A DNA stretch of 64,000 nucleotides, taken from assembly GCA_001910725.1 (NCBI GenBank), contig MJGA01000005.1, positions 1,798,001 through 1,862,000 of the forward strand, in the 5' to 3' direction. The notes beneath the pieces were generated by a model that worked only from the letters and a program-made list of their open reading frames with translations, was not told where the DNA came from and ran no database searches. Below are positions 1 to 10,680 of the stretch, one piece after another; position 1 is the stretch's first letter; every line of letters starts with the position of its first letter. This stretch comes from Phanerodontia chrysosporium. Lineage: Eukaryota; Basidiomycota; Agaricomycetes; Polyporales; Phanerochaetaceae. The position numbers and the translations under genes were made by a program.

Positions 1-1423
1 GACCTTTGCATCGGGCTCGTTAGGGTCGACAAGACCAGTAGGGTGCACCTGAACCTTCTCGAGGTCGATCGCGGACGCGCCGATCTCGAGTGCGAGCTTC
101 TGACCGTCACCGGTGCAGTGATCGCCGTTCGTCGTCGGAAGGTTGTAGTATTCCGGGCGGTACTTCTTCAGCAGAGAGTTCTCGGTAAAGTCCGCAGCGT
201 AACCACCAGTTGCGAGGATGACAGGGCCGTACGCGGTCTCAGTCTTGCCGTTGTGGACGTACTCAACACCGATGACCGCGCCAGACTCGTCCTTCACGAG
301 CTTGGTAACACGCGCCTTCTTCTTGATCTGGACGCGGTCAGGGATCTCGGTTGAAAGGTCCTCCAGACGTTCCATCTGGGCGTAGGTGATGACCATGCCA
401 GGGAACTGAGCGCTGCCACGGTGTGTCCGTGGTTGCGAGTGGCCACCGAGACGAGCAACCTTGGAGAGATCGAGGCCGAACTTGTCCTGGAGCCAGTTGA
501 CGGCATCGCCGGAGCGACCAGTGAGAACCCGAATCAGATCATCACGAGCGAGCTCACGAGCCTGCGAACAGAAGCAGTCAGTCAAATCATCCTAATTCCA
601 GGGTAAACTGAGGCGAAGAGGGATACGGGCAGCCGAGTCCATTCCATCGAGACAGGGTCGGCGTTCCGTGTGCTGGGGACCCGGACGGAACGCCACAAAG
701 GGTATTCCCATCAACGGAATTTCCGGCGGCCGCCCGGAACAGGCGCCAGCGCACACATCGCAGTTCTGCCAGCAACAACGCGTGTGGAACGACGATAGCA
801 TGGCGTGATGTGAGGGCAGTCGACAGCTGTAACGGCAGACGGGGAAGAGGAATCGCCGCGAGAGTACGGAGTGCAGCGAGCAACTGCGTCAAGACAGCCT
901 TTCCACGTCGGAGAGGCTCTACAAAGAGGTATAGGACCTCCGCAGGGTTGGGAAGAGGCTTCTCAGCGTGGAAGTTGCTTGAGTGTATGCAGGGTCTCCG
1001 GCATTGTCTGGGTTTGGACTTGATGTAGATGCAGCGCCAGAAAACAGCCATCTAACCACTAGCATCGACACTCCTATCTTCCTCCCACTCCTCTCCAAGC
1101 ATGCCCCCATATCCCTCAACGACACAGAACAAGACGTAGACTCACCGAACGCTTAGTGTCCTCGAAGAAGATCTTGGCGTTATCCGGGATGCCGAGCTCC
1201 TGTTGGGTCTGGGTGCCCGCGCCGTTGATACCAGAGGTAGCCTTCGTGGAGTTACCACCCATGAATCTATCGTTCAAAGCGTCAGTCTCATACCCTCGTC
1301 ACCGCACAGACATCTGACGTACGGCTGCTTGTCCAGGAGCAGGACATTGGCGCCGCGCTCGAGGAGAGTGTGCGCGGCAGAGAGACCGGCGAGACCGCCA
1401 CCGACGACGATAACCTGGGCCAT
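1..1423 (-). CDS. Fumarate reductase flavoprotein (Osm1/Frd type), 3' part cut by window start
   Basis: FAD-dependent enzyme reducing fumarate to succinate, helping reoxidise reduced flavin in mitochondria or cytosol. Three exons are readable on the minus strand: 1423-1323, 1266-1146 and 561 to the window edge. Exon 1 starts MAQVIVVGGGLAGLSAAHTL, the dinucleotide-binding GxGxxG fold that binds FAD. Exon 2 has FMGGNSTKATSGINGAG, typical of the fumarate reductase/succinate dehydrogenase flavoprotein family. Exon 3 has GGHSQPRTHRG and LATGGYAAD and runs into QVHPTGLVDP at the edge. The reading frames join cleanly with GT-AG introns. The second intron is about 584 nt, ten times the local norm. 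The C-terminus lies outside the window. Family call is firm; the exact paralogue and its compartment are not. Confidence 0.9.
562..1145 (-). other. Unusually long intron of the fumarate reductase gene
   Basis: Donor GTGAGT reads at 1145 and acceptor CGCAG ends at 562 on the minus strand. Other introns in the window are mostly 45-65 nt. The interior has several short open frames on both strands, none recognisable. It may hold an inserted sequence or an unseen exon; I cannot show either. Confidence 0.6.
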
Positions 1424-1943
1424 TATTTGGGGATTTTGGGTTGCGTGAGAGGGCGTCGGGGTGGCAGAGAGTGACGGTGGTCGTGGTCGAGAGCAGGATG
1501 CTCTTATAGAGCGAGTGCCAATCACGGGGTGATCATTACCGACCGGGGTGCGCGGAAGCATGTGATATCTCCGCACCGCTCTGCGCCCTCCTCTCGCTCG
1601 TATCCCCGCACACGCCTCCTTTTCCAGCTGCCTCTGCGCACGCTGCCCTATGTCGTGACCGTGCGACCGCCTGTCTCCGTGCCCGACCAGTGCTGTGCGG
1701 AGCCTAGCAACCACTTCTCATGATTCTGTTCCGTGTCCTGCAGCCCGCATACGCTCAAGGGACACCCATGGGCCGACGGAATGCCATGTTTGTAGCTTTC
1801 CGAAGCAATGAAACATCTGTACGCTCGGCCGGGCCTCTAAAGGATCAGGAACCCTTCTACATACTCTACAAATTCCGTCAAGCCTACGCGCGCGATCTAC
1901 AAATTCGCAGCGCAACCCTGTGTACATCCGCGGACAGGCCCAA
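1424..1943. other. Intergenic region, no feature recognised
   Basis: It lies between the start of the fumarate reductase gene and the end of the nicotinamide riboside kinase gene, both on the minus strand. It should contain the fumarate reductase promoter; I see no clear TATA box and no conserved ORF. Confidence 0.5.
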
Positions 1944-3133
1944 TCAGCGCTGCACGCACTGCTCGAGGCGCGCGCAGACGAGGTCCACGATGTCCGCCAT
2001 GCTCTTCTCGAGGCCCTCGACGAGCACGAGCCCGGGCACCTTGTCCGTCGGACGCCCGTGCTCGACGTCGCCGCCGGCGAGCATGTCCGCGTGCGCGCGC
2101 ACGTACGCGGGCCACACGATCTGCTCCCAGTAGTGCGGCGGGTCCCGCCAGAGCGCGCCCTCTGGATCCGATTGCACTCCAGGAAGGCAAGTCGCGTCGA
2201 GGGGAGGGCCGTGCAGGCGCGCACACGGTGTGGGGGAGCGGAGATAGAGGGAGGAGAGACGTCAGCTAGCGTCCGGCGGAGGCGCGTCGCCCGCATGCGA
2301 TGCGTCTGTGAATGGTTCTTACCTGCCGTGTGGTACCCGTGGCGCTCGTGTCTCCGCTGCTTCAAGACGTCGTGTGGCACGCGGAGGAAGACGCGGACAT
2401 CCAGCGAGTCAATGACTTCCTGCATGCAAGGGGTTTGTCGATGTCTGCGATGTGGGTGTTCGGACGCACCTTGTTCCAGTACAGCAAGAATCCGTCGACG
2501 AGGACCCAGCAGATGTCCTCGCCCTTCTGTCTGTGCTCTTCCTCGATCCGCCGAAAGACATCGCGCCAGTGGCTGACGGTCGCGTCGTCGACCGGGACGT
2601 CCTTCTGCTTGTTCAAGTGGTCGTGAGAGTAGTGTTCTGGCGGTATCACACCCGTGCGCTTGATCTGCGGGTGTACATCTCAGCTCCGTTGGCGTGCGAC
2701 GCGAGCGCGAAACGTACCTCTCGCAAGGACTGCACCATCCTAGGCCAATCTATCGCCCCCTCGGGTGCGTCCCAGTCCTGCACGCCGTACTCCGGGTGAA
2801 TGGGTATCAGTTCTTGGGGCTGTATGCGGTCAGTTTGTGCTGCGCGTCGTTGTGCCGTGACGTACTGGGGCAAAGTCCTGGCCAAGACGGTGTCAGGTCG
2901 ATCACTGAGATACAGGCTCAGCGTGACGCACATCCTGGTGTAGAATGACACTGTTGGGGAGGATGTTGCGCAGGTGCTTTGCCAAGGTAGTCTTTCCTGA
3001 ACATGTAGCTCCTCTGCGGGACGGTTGCTTCAGAAAGTGCAGCGGGCCAGTTGCCATTATAGCACACACCCAATCCCACGAGTATCACGCGTAGCTTGCG
3101 TCCACTAGACGTGTTCACGCCGTTCTCTGGCAT
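1944..3133 (-). CDS. NRK1: Nicotinamide riboside kinase
   Basis: Phosphorylates nicotinamide riboside to NMN in NAD salvage. Translation from the ATG at 3133 gives a short N-terminus, then a Walker A motif GATCSGKTTLAKHL after the first intron, followed by the HQD motif that in this family starts the substrate-binding segment. Next come IHPEYGVQDWDAPEGAIDW, typical of NRK proteins, then ICWVLVDGFLLYWNK, LDVRVFLRVPHDVLKQRRHER and a C-terminal DPPHYWEQIVWPAYV. The model has seven exons, all joined by GT-AG introns with matching phase. One exon, 2866-2877, is only 12 nt and encodes DFAP. Stop is the TGA at 1944-1946. The reconstruction hits every family motif in order, so I am confident of the call. 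Confidence 0.87.
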
Positions 3134-3782
3134 CTTGGGCAGCGCTTTCCGACTAGACGTAAGGCAATATGTTATGACCCAGAAGAAGCGGTCTCGCGAC
3201 GTCCCTGCTCGCGGAGCAGTGACTCGAGGAAATGAAAGCAAAGATTAGATCGGTGCCGTCGTTGCCGCCGGATCACACTTGGCGTCGATGGTGCGCGTCC
3301 GCATTTGGCAGGCGTCGTCGCTCATCGCCCAGCAGACCTCATGAGTGACGGCACCTCGTCTGCCGTACGTGCTGAGGGAGCGCCTCCGGATCGGGATGCA
3401 CTCGTCATCCAGTCCCGTCTCCGAGCTTCCCACTGATATAATTGTGGCAGTGATAGGGTATCAGTCTCGGCCGACAGTGCATCCGAGCGTGGGTATGGGC
3501 TGGCGGACGAGACGAGACTTGACCGCTCCGGCGCGTCACATGCGCGCACGCGCAATGGGCACCAGGGCAAGCGGGCATGCAATCCTTGTGGCGTAGGTTT
3601 GTTCGAGGTACGGCTCGTTTGTCCAACGTGACACGCTCCTGAGGCAGAGGGCCAATCCAGAGCGGGTCAAGGATCCGCGAACCGTAACAACCCCTACACG
3701 TCCTCCGTATATAACCACGCCATCGCCACCCTCCTATGTCATAATCCTACTCTCAACCGTATTACACCACACACCCCATCTA
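3134..3782. other. Intergenic region with weak minus-strand ORFs
   Basis: A divergent spacer between the kinase gene (minus) and a small plus-strand gene. Minus-strand frames of 62 to 86 codons exist at 3245-3582, but none has family features or a convincing splice pattern, so I do not call a gene. Confidence 0.4.
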
Positions 3783-4361
3783 TGACCCACTGCCACCCAA
3801 AACCGAGCGAGGAATCGCAGTGGTTTGCACAGGCGCTCGCGCAGCTGCTCGCCGCGCCGCACGTCAGCATCCCCGACGAGGGCCCTGCGCTGGGCCCGGG
3901 CCCGTGGACGTATTCACGAGCCGCTTCGACGAGCTGTTCATGCCCGAGGCGCACGGCTTCGTCTGCGGGCAGCCTGTGAACCGCGAGGAGCTCAAGGAGA
4001 CGCTCATCGGCCTCCAGCGCCGCTGGGACGCCGTCGACGCGCAGTGCATCGGCTGCGAGGCGCACCCGACGCACATCACAGAGTTTCACGTACGTCTTGA
4101 CACCTATCGCTCGTGCACGAGAGCCCGCTGACAGAACGTGGCGCAGCCCACCATGGCCGCGCGGATGGAGTTCACGCCGATGTACATGTATCCGCGGACG
4201 AAGGAAACCGTCATGGCGGAGGCTTGGCGAGTCATCATTTCGCTATCATGTGAGGCAGTATAGCTGAAGGTTTTTGCAGTGGAGAGGAAGTCGAAGGTAC
4301 TGAACGCATCGAATGCCTAATGCTCGAGGGCGACGAGTACCTCTTCCGTCCCGAAGCTTAA
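3783..4361 (+). CDS. Hypothetical small protein, possibly NTF2/SnoaL-like, with apparent frameshift
   Basis: Not securely recognised. An ATG at 3783 opens a frame beginning MTHCHPKPSEESQWFAQAL; near 3895-3905 the coding signal moves to another frame that reads VDVFTSRFDELFMPEAHGF. The change equals loss of one C in the GGGCCCGGGCCC run. An intron with donor GTACGT at about 4090 and acceptor GACAG at about 4134 leads to NVAQPTMAARMEFTPMYMY, and the end probably reads EGDEYLFRPEA before the TAA at 4359-4361. The last splice junction, near 4251-4290, is ambiguous. Size and mixed alpha-beta look suggest an NTF2-like fold, but this is only a guess. Confidence 0.45.
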
Positions 4362-4538
4362 TCCCTGTTTCTGCGTGTGGACCCGCTTTCTACCTTCCTC
4401 TCACAGCCACCGTCACTTTCGCATTGGAATCTGAGCATCAGTAGTTCATTGTATCGATTAGTCCCCTTTTAAGCATCATGTCGAACCTTAGTATTGAATA
4501 GCATGTCTATTCTCGGCTCTGTATTGCGCGAACCAGAC

Positions 4539-5647
4539 TTAATCGCTGTCCTCCCACTCTACAGCCTGATACTTCCGTGCTTTCTGTGTCGGATTTGCGA
4601 GCGACACCCCCGGCCCACGGCGCGGAAGCTTCTTCAGTGCCTCTGCGTAGAAATGTCAGCCAATTGACCGCCTGTCGCGAAACGGCCGGCGAAACGTACT
4701 AGCAGCCTCCTCCTGTATAAGGCGCTCGACGTGCGGGTCGGGATTGATAGATCTCGACGGACCGCCGTGGTGTGTGCGATGCTTGCGCTTCTCCTCGGCC
4801 AGCTCCTTTTCTAGCTCCTTGACCTTGAGCTCCGGACTCTCCGTCTTCTTCGGCGGTGAGACGGGTGCTGGTAGAGGCTTTGTCCTTTCTGCTGGAGACT
4901 GTGATGCTTTGCGTTTTGTCGTGGACGACGAGGCGTGGGATGTCGTCGACGGATCAGCTGATGAAGGTGCATACGCTGCAGAGGACTTCAGAGGTATGTC
5001 CACGTCCATGTCCGCCGTTGAACTGTTAAGATCGTACGGTGCGGGACATATCCGGCATTTGTAGTCCCTAGCGTTGACAGCAATCTGCGCGACGCCGTTA
5101 GCGCCGATACTCCTCGCACAAAGAAAGCCACTCGTACTATTGAGAATATTGAGGTCGCGAACTTGGCAGCCTCAACTGGCTCTAGCTCAGTGAGCGGTAT
5201 GCGTACGGGACGCTTTGCAGTGGGGCCGAGAGTGAGCTGCGGGGAGGATGCACGTCAGCCGAAGACATAGCAGGAGACTGTCCTTGCTGACGTTGATCTT
5301 TGCACCTCGCTCGTCGCTCCAATTGCCCACATGGAGCTCACCTTTGGTGATCAGCTCGGCCAGGCTGTCGGCCAGCGCCTCTGCGTCCTCTGAGGACGCC
5401 TTGTGTCCCTGCGCAGGCGCATCTCAGCATCGAGTGGCTCGCCGCCAAAGTGACGCACCAGAAATTCGTCGACGTCGCCCGACGCCCACTGTCCTGACCA
5501 CCACCTTTCTGTCTTGTCTAGGGCGACGTGGATGGTCCACGCTGTGCGTGTGACCTTGAAGAGCACGACGAACTTCAGGTTCCCCTGGTAGATGACCTGG
5601 ATCAGCTCGTCCACGGCGAAGAAATCGGAGGATATGTCTATAGGCAT
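4539..5647 (-). CDS. PAXX/XRCC4-superfamily-like protein (tentative NHEJ factor)
   Basis: The protein starts at the ATG at 5647 (MPIDISSDFFAVDELIQV). An N-terminal beta-rich part (NLKFVVLFKVTRTAWTIHV) is followed by a segment with DSLAELITKG, LTLGPTAKRPVRIPLTELE and PVEAAKFATSIFS. In order and spacing this resembles the head domain of PAXX, the XRCC4/XLF relative that helps Ku during end joining. The C-terminal half is Ser/Pro/Lys rich (KRKASQSPAERTKPLPAPV), has a short coiled-coil-like stretch (LKVKELEKELAEEKRKH) and ends in a basic tail and EWEDSD. Several short introns are needed; the first (donor GTGCGT in 5450-5405) and last (CGCAG) fit phase. The fold assignment comes from motif memory, so confidence in function is modest; confidence that this is a gene is high. 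Confidence 0.55.
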
Positions 5648-6107
5648 CGTCGTCTTCCTTGCGCGTTGTCTAGATGTTCTGTGCGGGCTGTAGTAGACAG
5701 GTGTAAGAGATTGTTTTCAAGTACTGGATGCAGTAAAGCAACCCGAGCGTGAAGCTCTAGACGCCTGTCGGGAGGAGGGATCAAAGTGATGCGCCTTGAC
5801 GTTTACGGAAGGCGTTGTAGGTTGTCTCCGACGCCCATCTCCCCGGCTACTTCGCTGGTCTACCACTGCTAACACCGCATATATGCCATGTTGAAGCCAA
5901 AACAACATTTTACGTTGAGAATACTACCAGCACAATTGCTGTGGTCTGCTCTGGTCACGCGCAAGGGCAAGCCCACGTCTACGCTGCGCCTACACGTAGC
6001 CTGCCTTCCTCGTTGGCCTTCGCGGACACCCTGCGCCAAACGACCGTAGGTCATTTTCCAACGTCCTTCAATTCGTTGAAGCAAGCCGCGGCGTTCGTCA
6101 GTGCCAC
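5648..6107. other. Intergenic region, no feature recognised
   Basis: Lies between two minus-strand genes and should hold the promoter of the PAXX-like gene. Short frames here show no family features. Confidence 0.45.
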
Positions 6108-6720
6108 CTAAACCTCATCCTTGTCCAACACCTGCACGCTATCTAGAATCGAGACGAACTTGTCCGGATGCCAGCGAAGAAACGCATTCTCCGCTTGACT
6201 CGGCTTCCTCGATTTCTGTTACGAGCTTCAGAAAAAGAAAGTTGCGTACGGCTGTGGTCGTTGTGTCGTCAGCGTTCCTCGTGCCTCGATCGTGGGCCAG
6301 GGATAGAGCTGGAAGACAAGGCCTTGCCGGCGAGGATGCTCCAGACGACGTCGTACGTGCAGTACACATTCTACTCTTCTCTCGCTTGATCTCTTCTGCG
6401 CTCCTCTGCTTCGCTCATTCCAGCGAACGACGAACTCTTGTGGAGTTGTCCTGCGCGCGAGGAGAAGAAGTGGCCTACAGGTTAGTATTCTCTCGTCTTA
6501 TCTCGCACGACTCCGCCACCAACGTCTCTATTTGTTGCTGCAGCACATGTGTCATGTCAATGGCCTCCGCTCGTCTTCTCAGGTTGTACACTATGTCTTG
6601 GATGCCCCGCTTCATCCCTGGCGATCTATCGCCGCGCTGTCGATTGTGGATGGCGTCACTCCCCGCCAGCCCGCAGACGACATCGGAGGCTTGAGACGCA
6701 GACTCAAGACTCAGCAGCAA
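6108..6720 (-). pseudogene. Broken paralogue of the neighbouring J-motif coiled-coil gene
   Basis: Pieces of one protein are spread over three minus-strand frames: RRRAEAIDMTHVLQQQIE near the start, TYDVVWSILAGKALSS, PWPTIEARGTLTTQRPQ, TTAVRNFLFLK, and finally ENAFLRWHPDKFVSILDSV before the TAG at 6108-6110. Each piece aligns in order with the intact gene next door (KTYETLWSMFADEPLS, PWPTVRTP, DAVREFIF, ALLRWHPDRFQS). The middle coiled-coil part is shorter. It could be a decayed tandem duplicate or a live gene with introns and base-calling errors; the frame changes do not sit at obvious splice sites. Confidence 0.5.
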
Positions 6721-6835
6721 TGGCGGGAAACTCAGCGAACCTGGATGCTTCTGGCAAGTCTTATTACCCCACTATACCATTAATTATGCTTCGGTCACAT
6801 GCAGTCCTATTCCATCGCCAACTACAACTAGCCTT

Positions 6836-7732
6836 CTACAACTCTGTAAGGAGGTCCTTCAAATAACCCGCCACAAGATTGACGGCACGCTGAACCTTCT
6901 CCCGTTCACCATCCGTTATTTTCCGCATCCTCGACTGGAACCTGTCCGGATGCCACCGGAGGAGAGCCTTTTTCACCCTTTTTTGCTTCAACGAGCCGGG
7001 CGAATACGCGTCAGAGAAGATGAACTCTCTGACAGCATCCAGTGTAATGTCTTCAGGACTCTTTGGCGTCCGGACGGTTGGCCAAGGGATGGCGCGGAAA
7101 GACAAGGGTTCATCCGCGAACATTGACCAAAGGGTCTCGTAAGTCTTCCACGCCTGTACGACATCGACATCATGCGCCTCCGATAACAATTCGCCCAGGC
7201 GTTGCTGCAAGGCGAAAACCTCCTGACGAGCGCGCTCGGCTTCTGCCTGTGCAATCTCGGCACGTTCTTCCGCCCGCACACGCACGTGGTGCTCTTTGGT
7301 GCACTTCCTCTCTGCTGCTTCCCTCCTCTCGTCCTCCGCGGCGAGCCGTATGTTGGCCTCGTTCAGAAGCATGCGCGTGGCTTGGAGCTCGGCATCCCGG
7401 TATGCGAGCGAGGCGCTCCATCTACAATCCCTGTGGAATTGCTCCCGCGAATGGGCACGCTCGAGATCGTCTGCTGTTATCGCGAGGTCCTGGAGCGCCG
7501 TCTGCATCTCTTGCAGGACGTCGACCTTGATGCTGCCGGGCGGTGGATAGTTCTTTGATTCTGTGGTAGCGTCGCGTGGGAACTGCTTCAGGAGCGTGTG
7601 TAGGATGTCGAGGTCCTCTCGCAGGCGTTGCATCTCGTCGGTGGCTGCCGGCATCTTCAGGAATACGTTCCGACTCACGTCGCTGCCAACCGGAGGTGAT
7701 GGTAGTTCTGGACAGGTTTGTTGGGCAGACAA
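6836..7732 (-). CDS. Coiled-coil protein with C-terminal J-like RWHPDRF motif
   Basis: A single uninterrupted frame of 298 residues from the ATG at 7732. Residues of roughly 95-205 are rich in Glu, Arg, Ala and Gln with heptad character (AEERAEIAQAEAERARQEV), so a coiled coil is likely. The C-terminus holds KKALLRWHPDRFQSRMRKI followed by a helix, similar to the HPD-containing helix II-III part of J domains, but a full J domain is absent. Proteins of this layout are common and uncharacterised in basidiomycetes as far as I know. No enzymatic function can be given. A decayed or divergent paralogue follows directly downstream. Confidence 0.7.
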   Translation of the reverse strand: MSAQQTCPELPSPPVGSDVSRNVFLKMPAATDEMQRLREDLDILHTLLKQFPRDATTESKNYPPPGSIKVDVLQEMQTALQDLAITADDLERAHSREQFHRDCRWSASLAYRDAELQATRMLLNEANIRLAAEDERREAAERKCTKEHHVRVRAEERAEIAQAEAERARQEVFALQQRLGELLSEAHDVDVVQAWKTYETLWSMFADEPLSFRAIPWPTVRTPKSPEDITLDAVREFIFSDAYSPGSLKQKRVKKALLRWHPDRFQSRMRKITDGEREKVQRAVNLVAGYLKDLLTEL

Positions 7733-8891
7733 TGCACCAGGGCGAGCCCCATATATACTGCAGGCATTCGAAGGTTTCCTCGCACGGAAAATTGTCCCAA
7801 GCAGGAGCAGGAGGCACCAGCACGCGGTAACTGCGTGAGTTGACTTCTCTAGTGCAGGGAAAGGAACGTTTTGGGCCTAATTTTCTGTATCCGGATGCGT
7901 TTATGGAAAGATCAGATAGTAGCCGCTAGAAAAAGCAGAAATCCTCCCGAGATTCGAGAAAAGGTTCCCTATCGCCGCCACTCAGAAATTCGTCAACCAC
8001 ACGAAACCCTGCTACTAGCCACCGGAAGGGTAAGTCCCTGCTATCCAGAAATGTCCGTGGATATTGTCTCAAAATGGGACTATCCCGTTGCCTATTTAGA
8101 CAGATTTCCGGCATGAGGAGCATGCTCATCACAGGCCCGTCAGGCCCGTCACGTCTCACGTGCAACGGTCACCCGCTCGCACGCCTACCGCAGCTCTGTT
8201 CGGCCGTCATCCAGGGCAGTGCGCATGAGGATGGATCAGGCGTGGTCAGCAAGGTAAGCATGATATGGGGTGGCGGTTGCCTTTCGACCTTAAAATCTGT
8301 CAGATCTCGACAGATTCGCTGACCGGGACTCGTCCCTAGGGAAACTTGCAGACGGCCGTCTGTCAGCCTCACTGGTCGGCAGACCCGAGATCTCTTCATC
8401 GTTAACTTGTAGGACGACGAATACGAGCGGTTTGATATTTGCCAACATGTTCTCGATGCCATCCATTATTTTTGCTCCAACAGCAGCATGTCGTCCCCTC
8501 TGACACAGCCGTATGTTGCTAGGTATATGGAAAAGGTCCGAGGACGATGGAGACGGAGTGCAAGCGGGCCTATACCTTGAATCTTGGATTGATGGTGGGT
8601 GCTGATCGCATGCAGCTGTCACCTCATAGCGTGTTGTACGGCAGTGCCACTTTGACCGATGCCAAGTGGGCGAACTGACCGGGCAGGGCGTTCTCTGCTA
8701 GATAAATAGGACAGGCTACCCTCCTGCTTTCCTCAGCTCCGGAAGCCCCACTTCGATTTACATTCTACAATTCGGCACAGGCTGGTACGTACCAGCACCT
8801 CAGTCTTGGGAAGCGTTCTCACTGGTCTCGCAGCCTTTTGCATTCGAAACACACTCGACCTCCCCTTTCCTTTACGCACCACACAACGACC
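7733..8891. other. Intergenic region with unassigned minus-strand ORFs
   Basis: About 1.15 kb between divergent genes. Minus-strand frames at 8169-8622 (for example DGIENMLANIKPLVFVVLQ) are open for about 100 codons but match nothing I know. A TATA-like GATAAATAGG at about 8701 lies roughly 190 nt upstream of the secreted-protein ATG and may serve that gene. Confidence 0.4.
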
Positions 8892-10389
8892 ATGCGCTTC
8901 ATCTCCATCGCCACCGTCTGCTTCCTTGCCGCCTCGAGCAATGTCTTCGCCGTCCCGCTGGGCCAGGAGGCTGAGACCTACGTCTCGCGCCGGGCCTCTA
9001 CCTCTTCGCTATCTTCCACAGCGGGCGACTCCGAGGCCTTGAGCCTCGGCAAGGTCGCCACCGGCCTCGGCATCGCCTCCGCTGCTGCGCCCATCGTGAA
9101 GGGCATTTTCGATTCCGTCTTTGGCGGCAACAGCACGGCCAGCCGGCGCGATCTTGAGGAGCTCGAGAGGCTGCTGAAAAGAGACGACCTCGGTCTCTCC
9201 TGCTCTCCCGCCAGAACTCGACCGCTGACCAGAGTGGCTCGCTCAACATCCTCAGCATCGGTGAGGATATCATCAGCGCCATCGGCAGCCTGTTGAGCGG
9301 GTATGTCTCCGCGTTTTCCTCCCTAAGCATCCGCTGACCTCAGGCGACAGCGGATCCAGTAACCAGCAGCGCGACCTGGTGACGCATGTCGCTCGCAGGG
9401 GTGCAGCTCCCAAGGTCTCGAGCACAATCTCCGAGTCGTCGTCGGGCTCCACTCTCGAGAACGTGGCGAATGGTTTCAGCATCGCATCGGCTGCCGCGAA
9501 CATCTTCCACGATATCTTCGGGGGTGCGTGCGCTGAACGACAGTGTGTTGGCTACATTGACCATCGTTGCAGCTCTGGGAACAGCACCAAGCGCGACGAG
9601 CTCATGGCTGTGCTGCAGACCCGCAATGTCACTACTGCGGCAAGCGCAGACGGCAGTGGTGCCATCGACATTGGCAGTATTATCCAGACGGTCCTCAGCC
9701 TGCTTCCCATCAAGCGGTAAGTACATATCTGCACGTTTTACCTGCCACGGTGTTTACCGACTATCATCCTCGACAGAGAACTCGCAGACGCTGCTGACAG
9801 CGAAAGCGGGGCACTGAAGCTGCCCAACCTCGAACAGATCGCTAACGGCTTCAGCATCGCCAGCAGCGGCGCGAACATCCTCCACACGATCTTCGGAGGG
9901 TGCGTATCGCACCTGCTGTCCATGGGCACCTGTGTACTGACTCTACGACCCCAGATCGTCGGACAGCACGCAGACGCGCGAGGTCATCGAGCAGCTCCTC
10001 CGCCGCGGTGCGGACAGCTCTCCGGACGCCAGCGGGGCAGTCGCCGTCGGAAACGCCCTCAAGACGCTGGGGAACATCGGCAAGATCGGCTTCAGCGCCG
10101 GAAGCATCCTGGGCGACGTCTTCGGCTCTGCGCCGTCGAACGGCACGCAGGCCCGCGAGCTTGTCGCGCTCCTCGCGCGCAGCGCCGCGGAGGGCACCGG
10201 CGACGGCAGCGACTCGGAGGCGATCTCGTTCAAGAACCTCGGGCACCCGGGTCCATCCTGTTCAATGGCGCTAGCATCCTCGGTGACCTCTTTGGCGGTT
10301 CCGCGTCCAACGGTACCCAGGCCCGCGAGCTTGTGGAGCTGCTTTCCCGCCACGCTGAGGCCCGCAGGGGGATGCTTTTGACTGCATAG
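8892..10389 (+). CDS. Secreted modular repeat protein, possibly kexin-processed
   Basis: Starts at the ATG at 8892 with a classic signal peptide (MRFISIATVCFLAASSNVFA). The mature part consists of related modules: a glycine/alanine/serine helix-like segment such as FSIASAAANIFHDIFGG or FSIASSGANILHTIFGG, then a segment like SSGNSTKRDELMAVLQTR. At least five modules are seen, and introns fall at the equivalent point just after IFGG in successive modules. Dibasic sites (SRRD, LLKRDD, ARRG, TKRDE, IKR, LLRRG) recur and could be Kex2 sites. Two apparent frameshifts, near 9192 and 10241-10243, each equal loss of one G. No known family; a cell-surface or secreted peptide precursor is plausible. Confidence 0.65.
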
Positions 10390-10680
10390 ATGCCTAGGGA
10401 TTATTCTGGCGGGGGTTGTGACGATAGAGTGCATGTTGTTGTGCGGCAGGGAGGTCTTGGTGTTTCGTGACCGATGTGATTTAGTTTAGTCCGAGTAGAA
10501 TGGAAGTGGTTCGAAAATATCTGGCGTATGAACAGCCGAAGGACAGCGGCATCAGCCACAGGTGGCACGCCTGCTTGTAGAACCAACTATTCTGAGAACG
10601 GAGTGAAAGTACTTCAACTAATATCTCGAAGTAGCCCTCTGGGTGTATACTATCAGCGGCATTGCTTGAACGATGAGACC

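Noticed and set aside
9192..10243. Calling the secreted repeat protein a pseudogene
   Set aside because: Both frame changes equal single lost G bases, in line with a window-wide error pattern, while module motifs, splice sites and signal peptide are intact.
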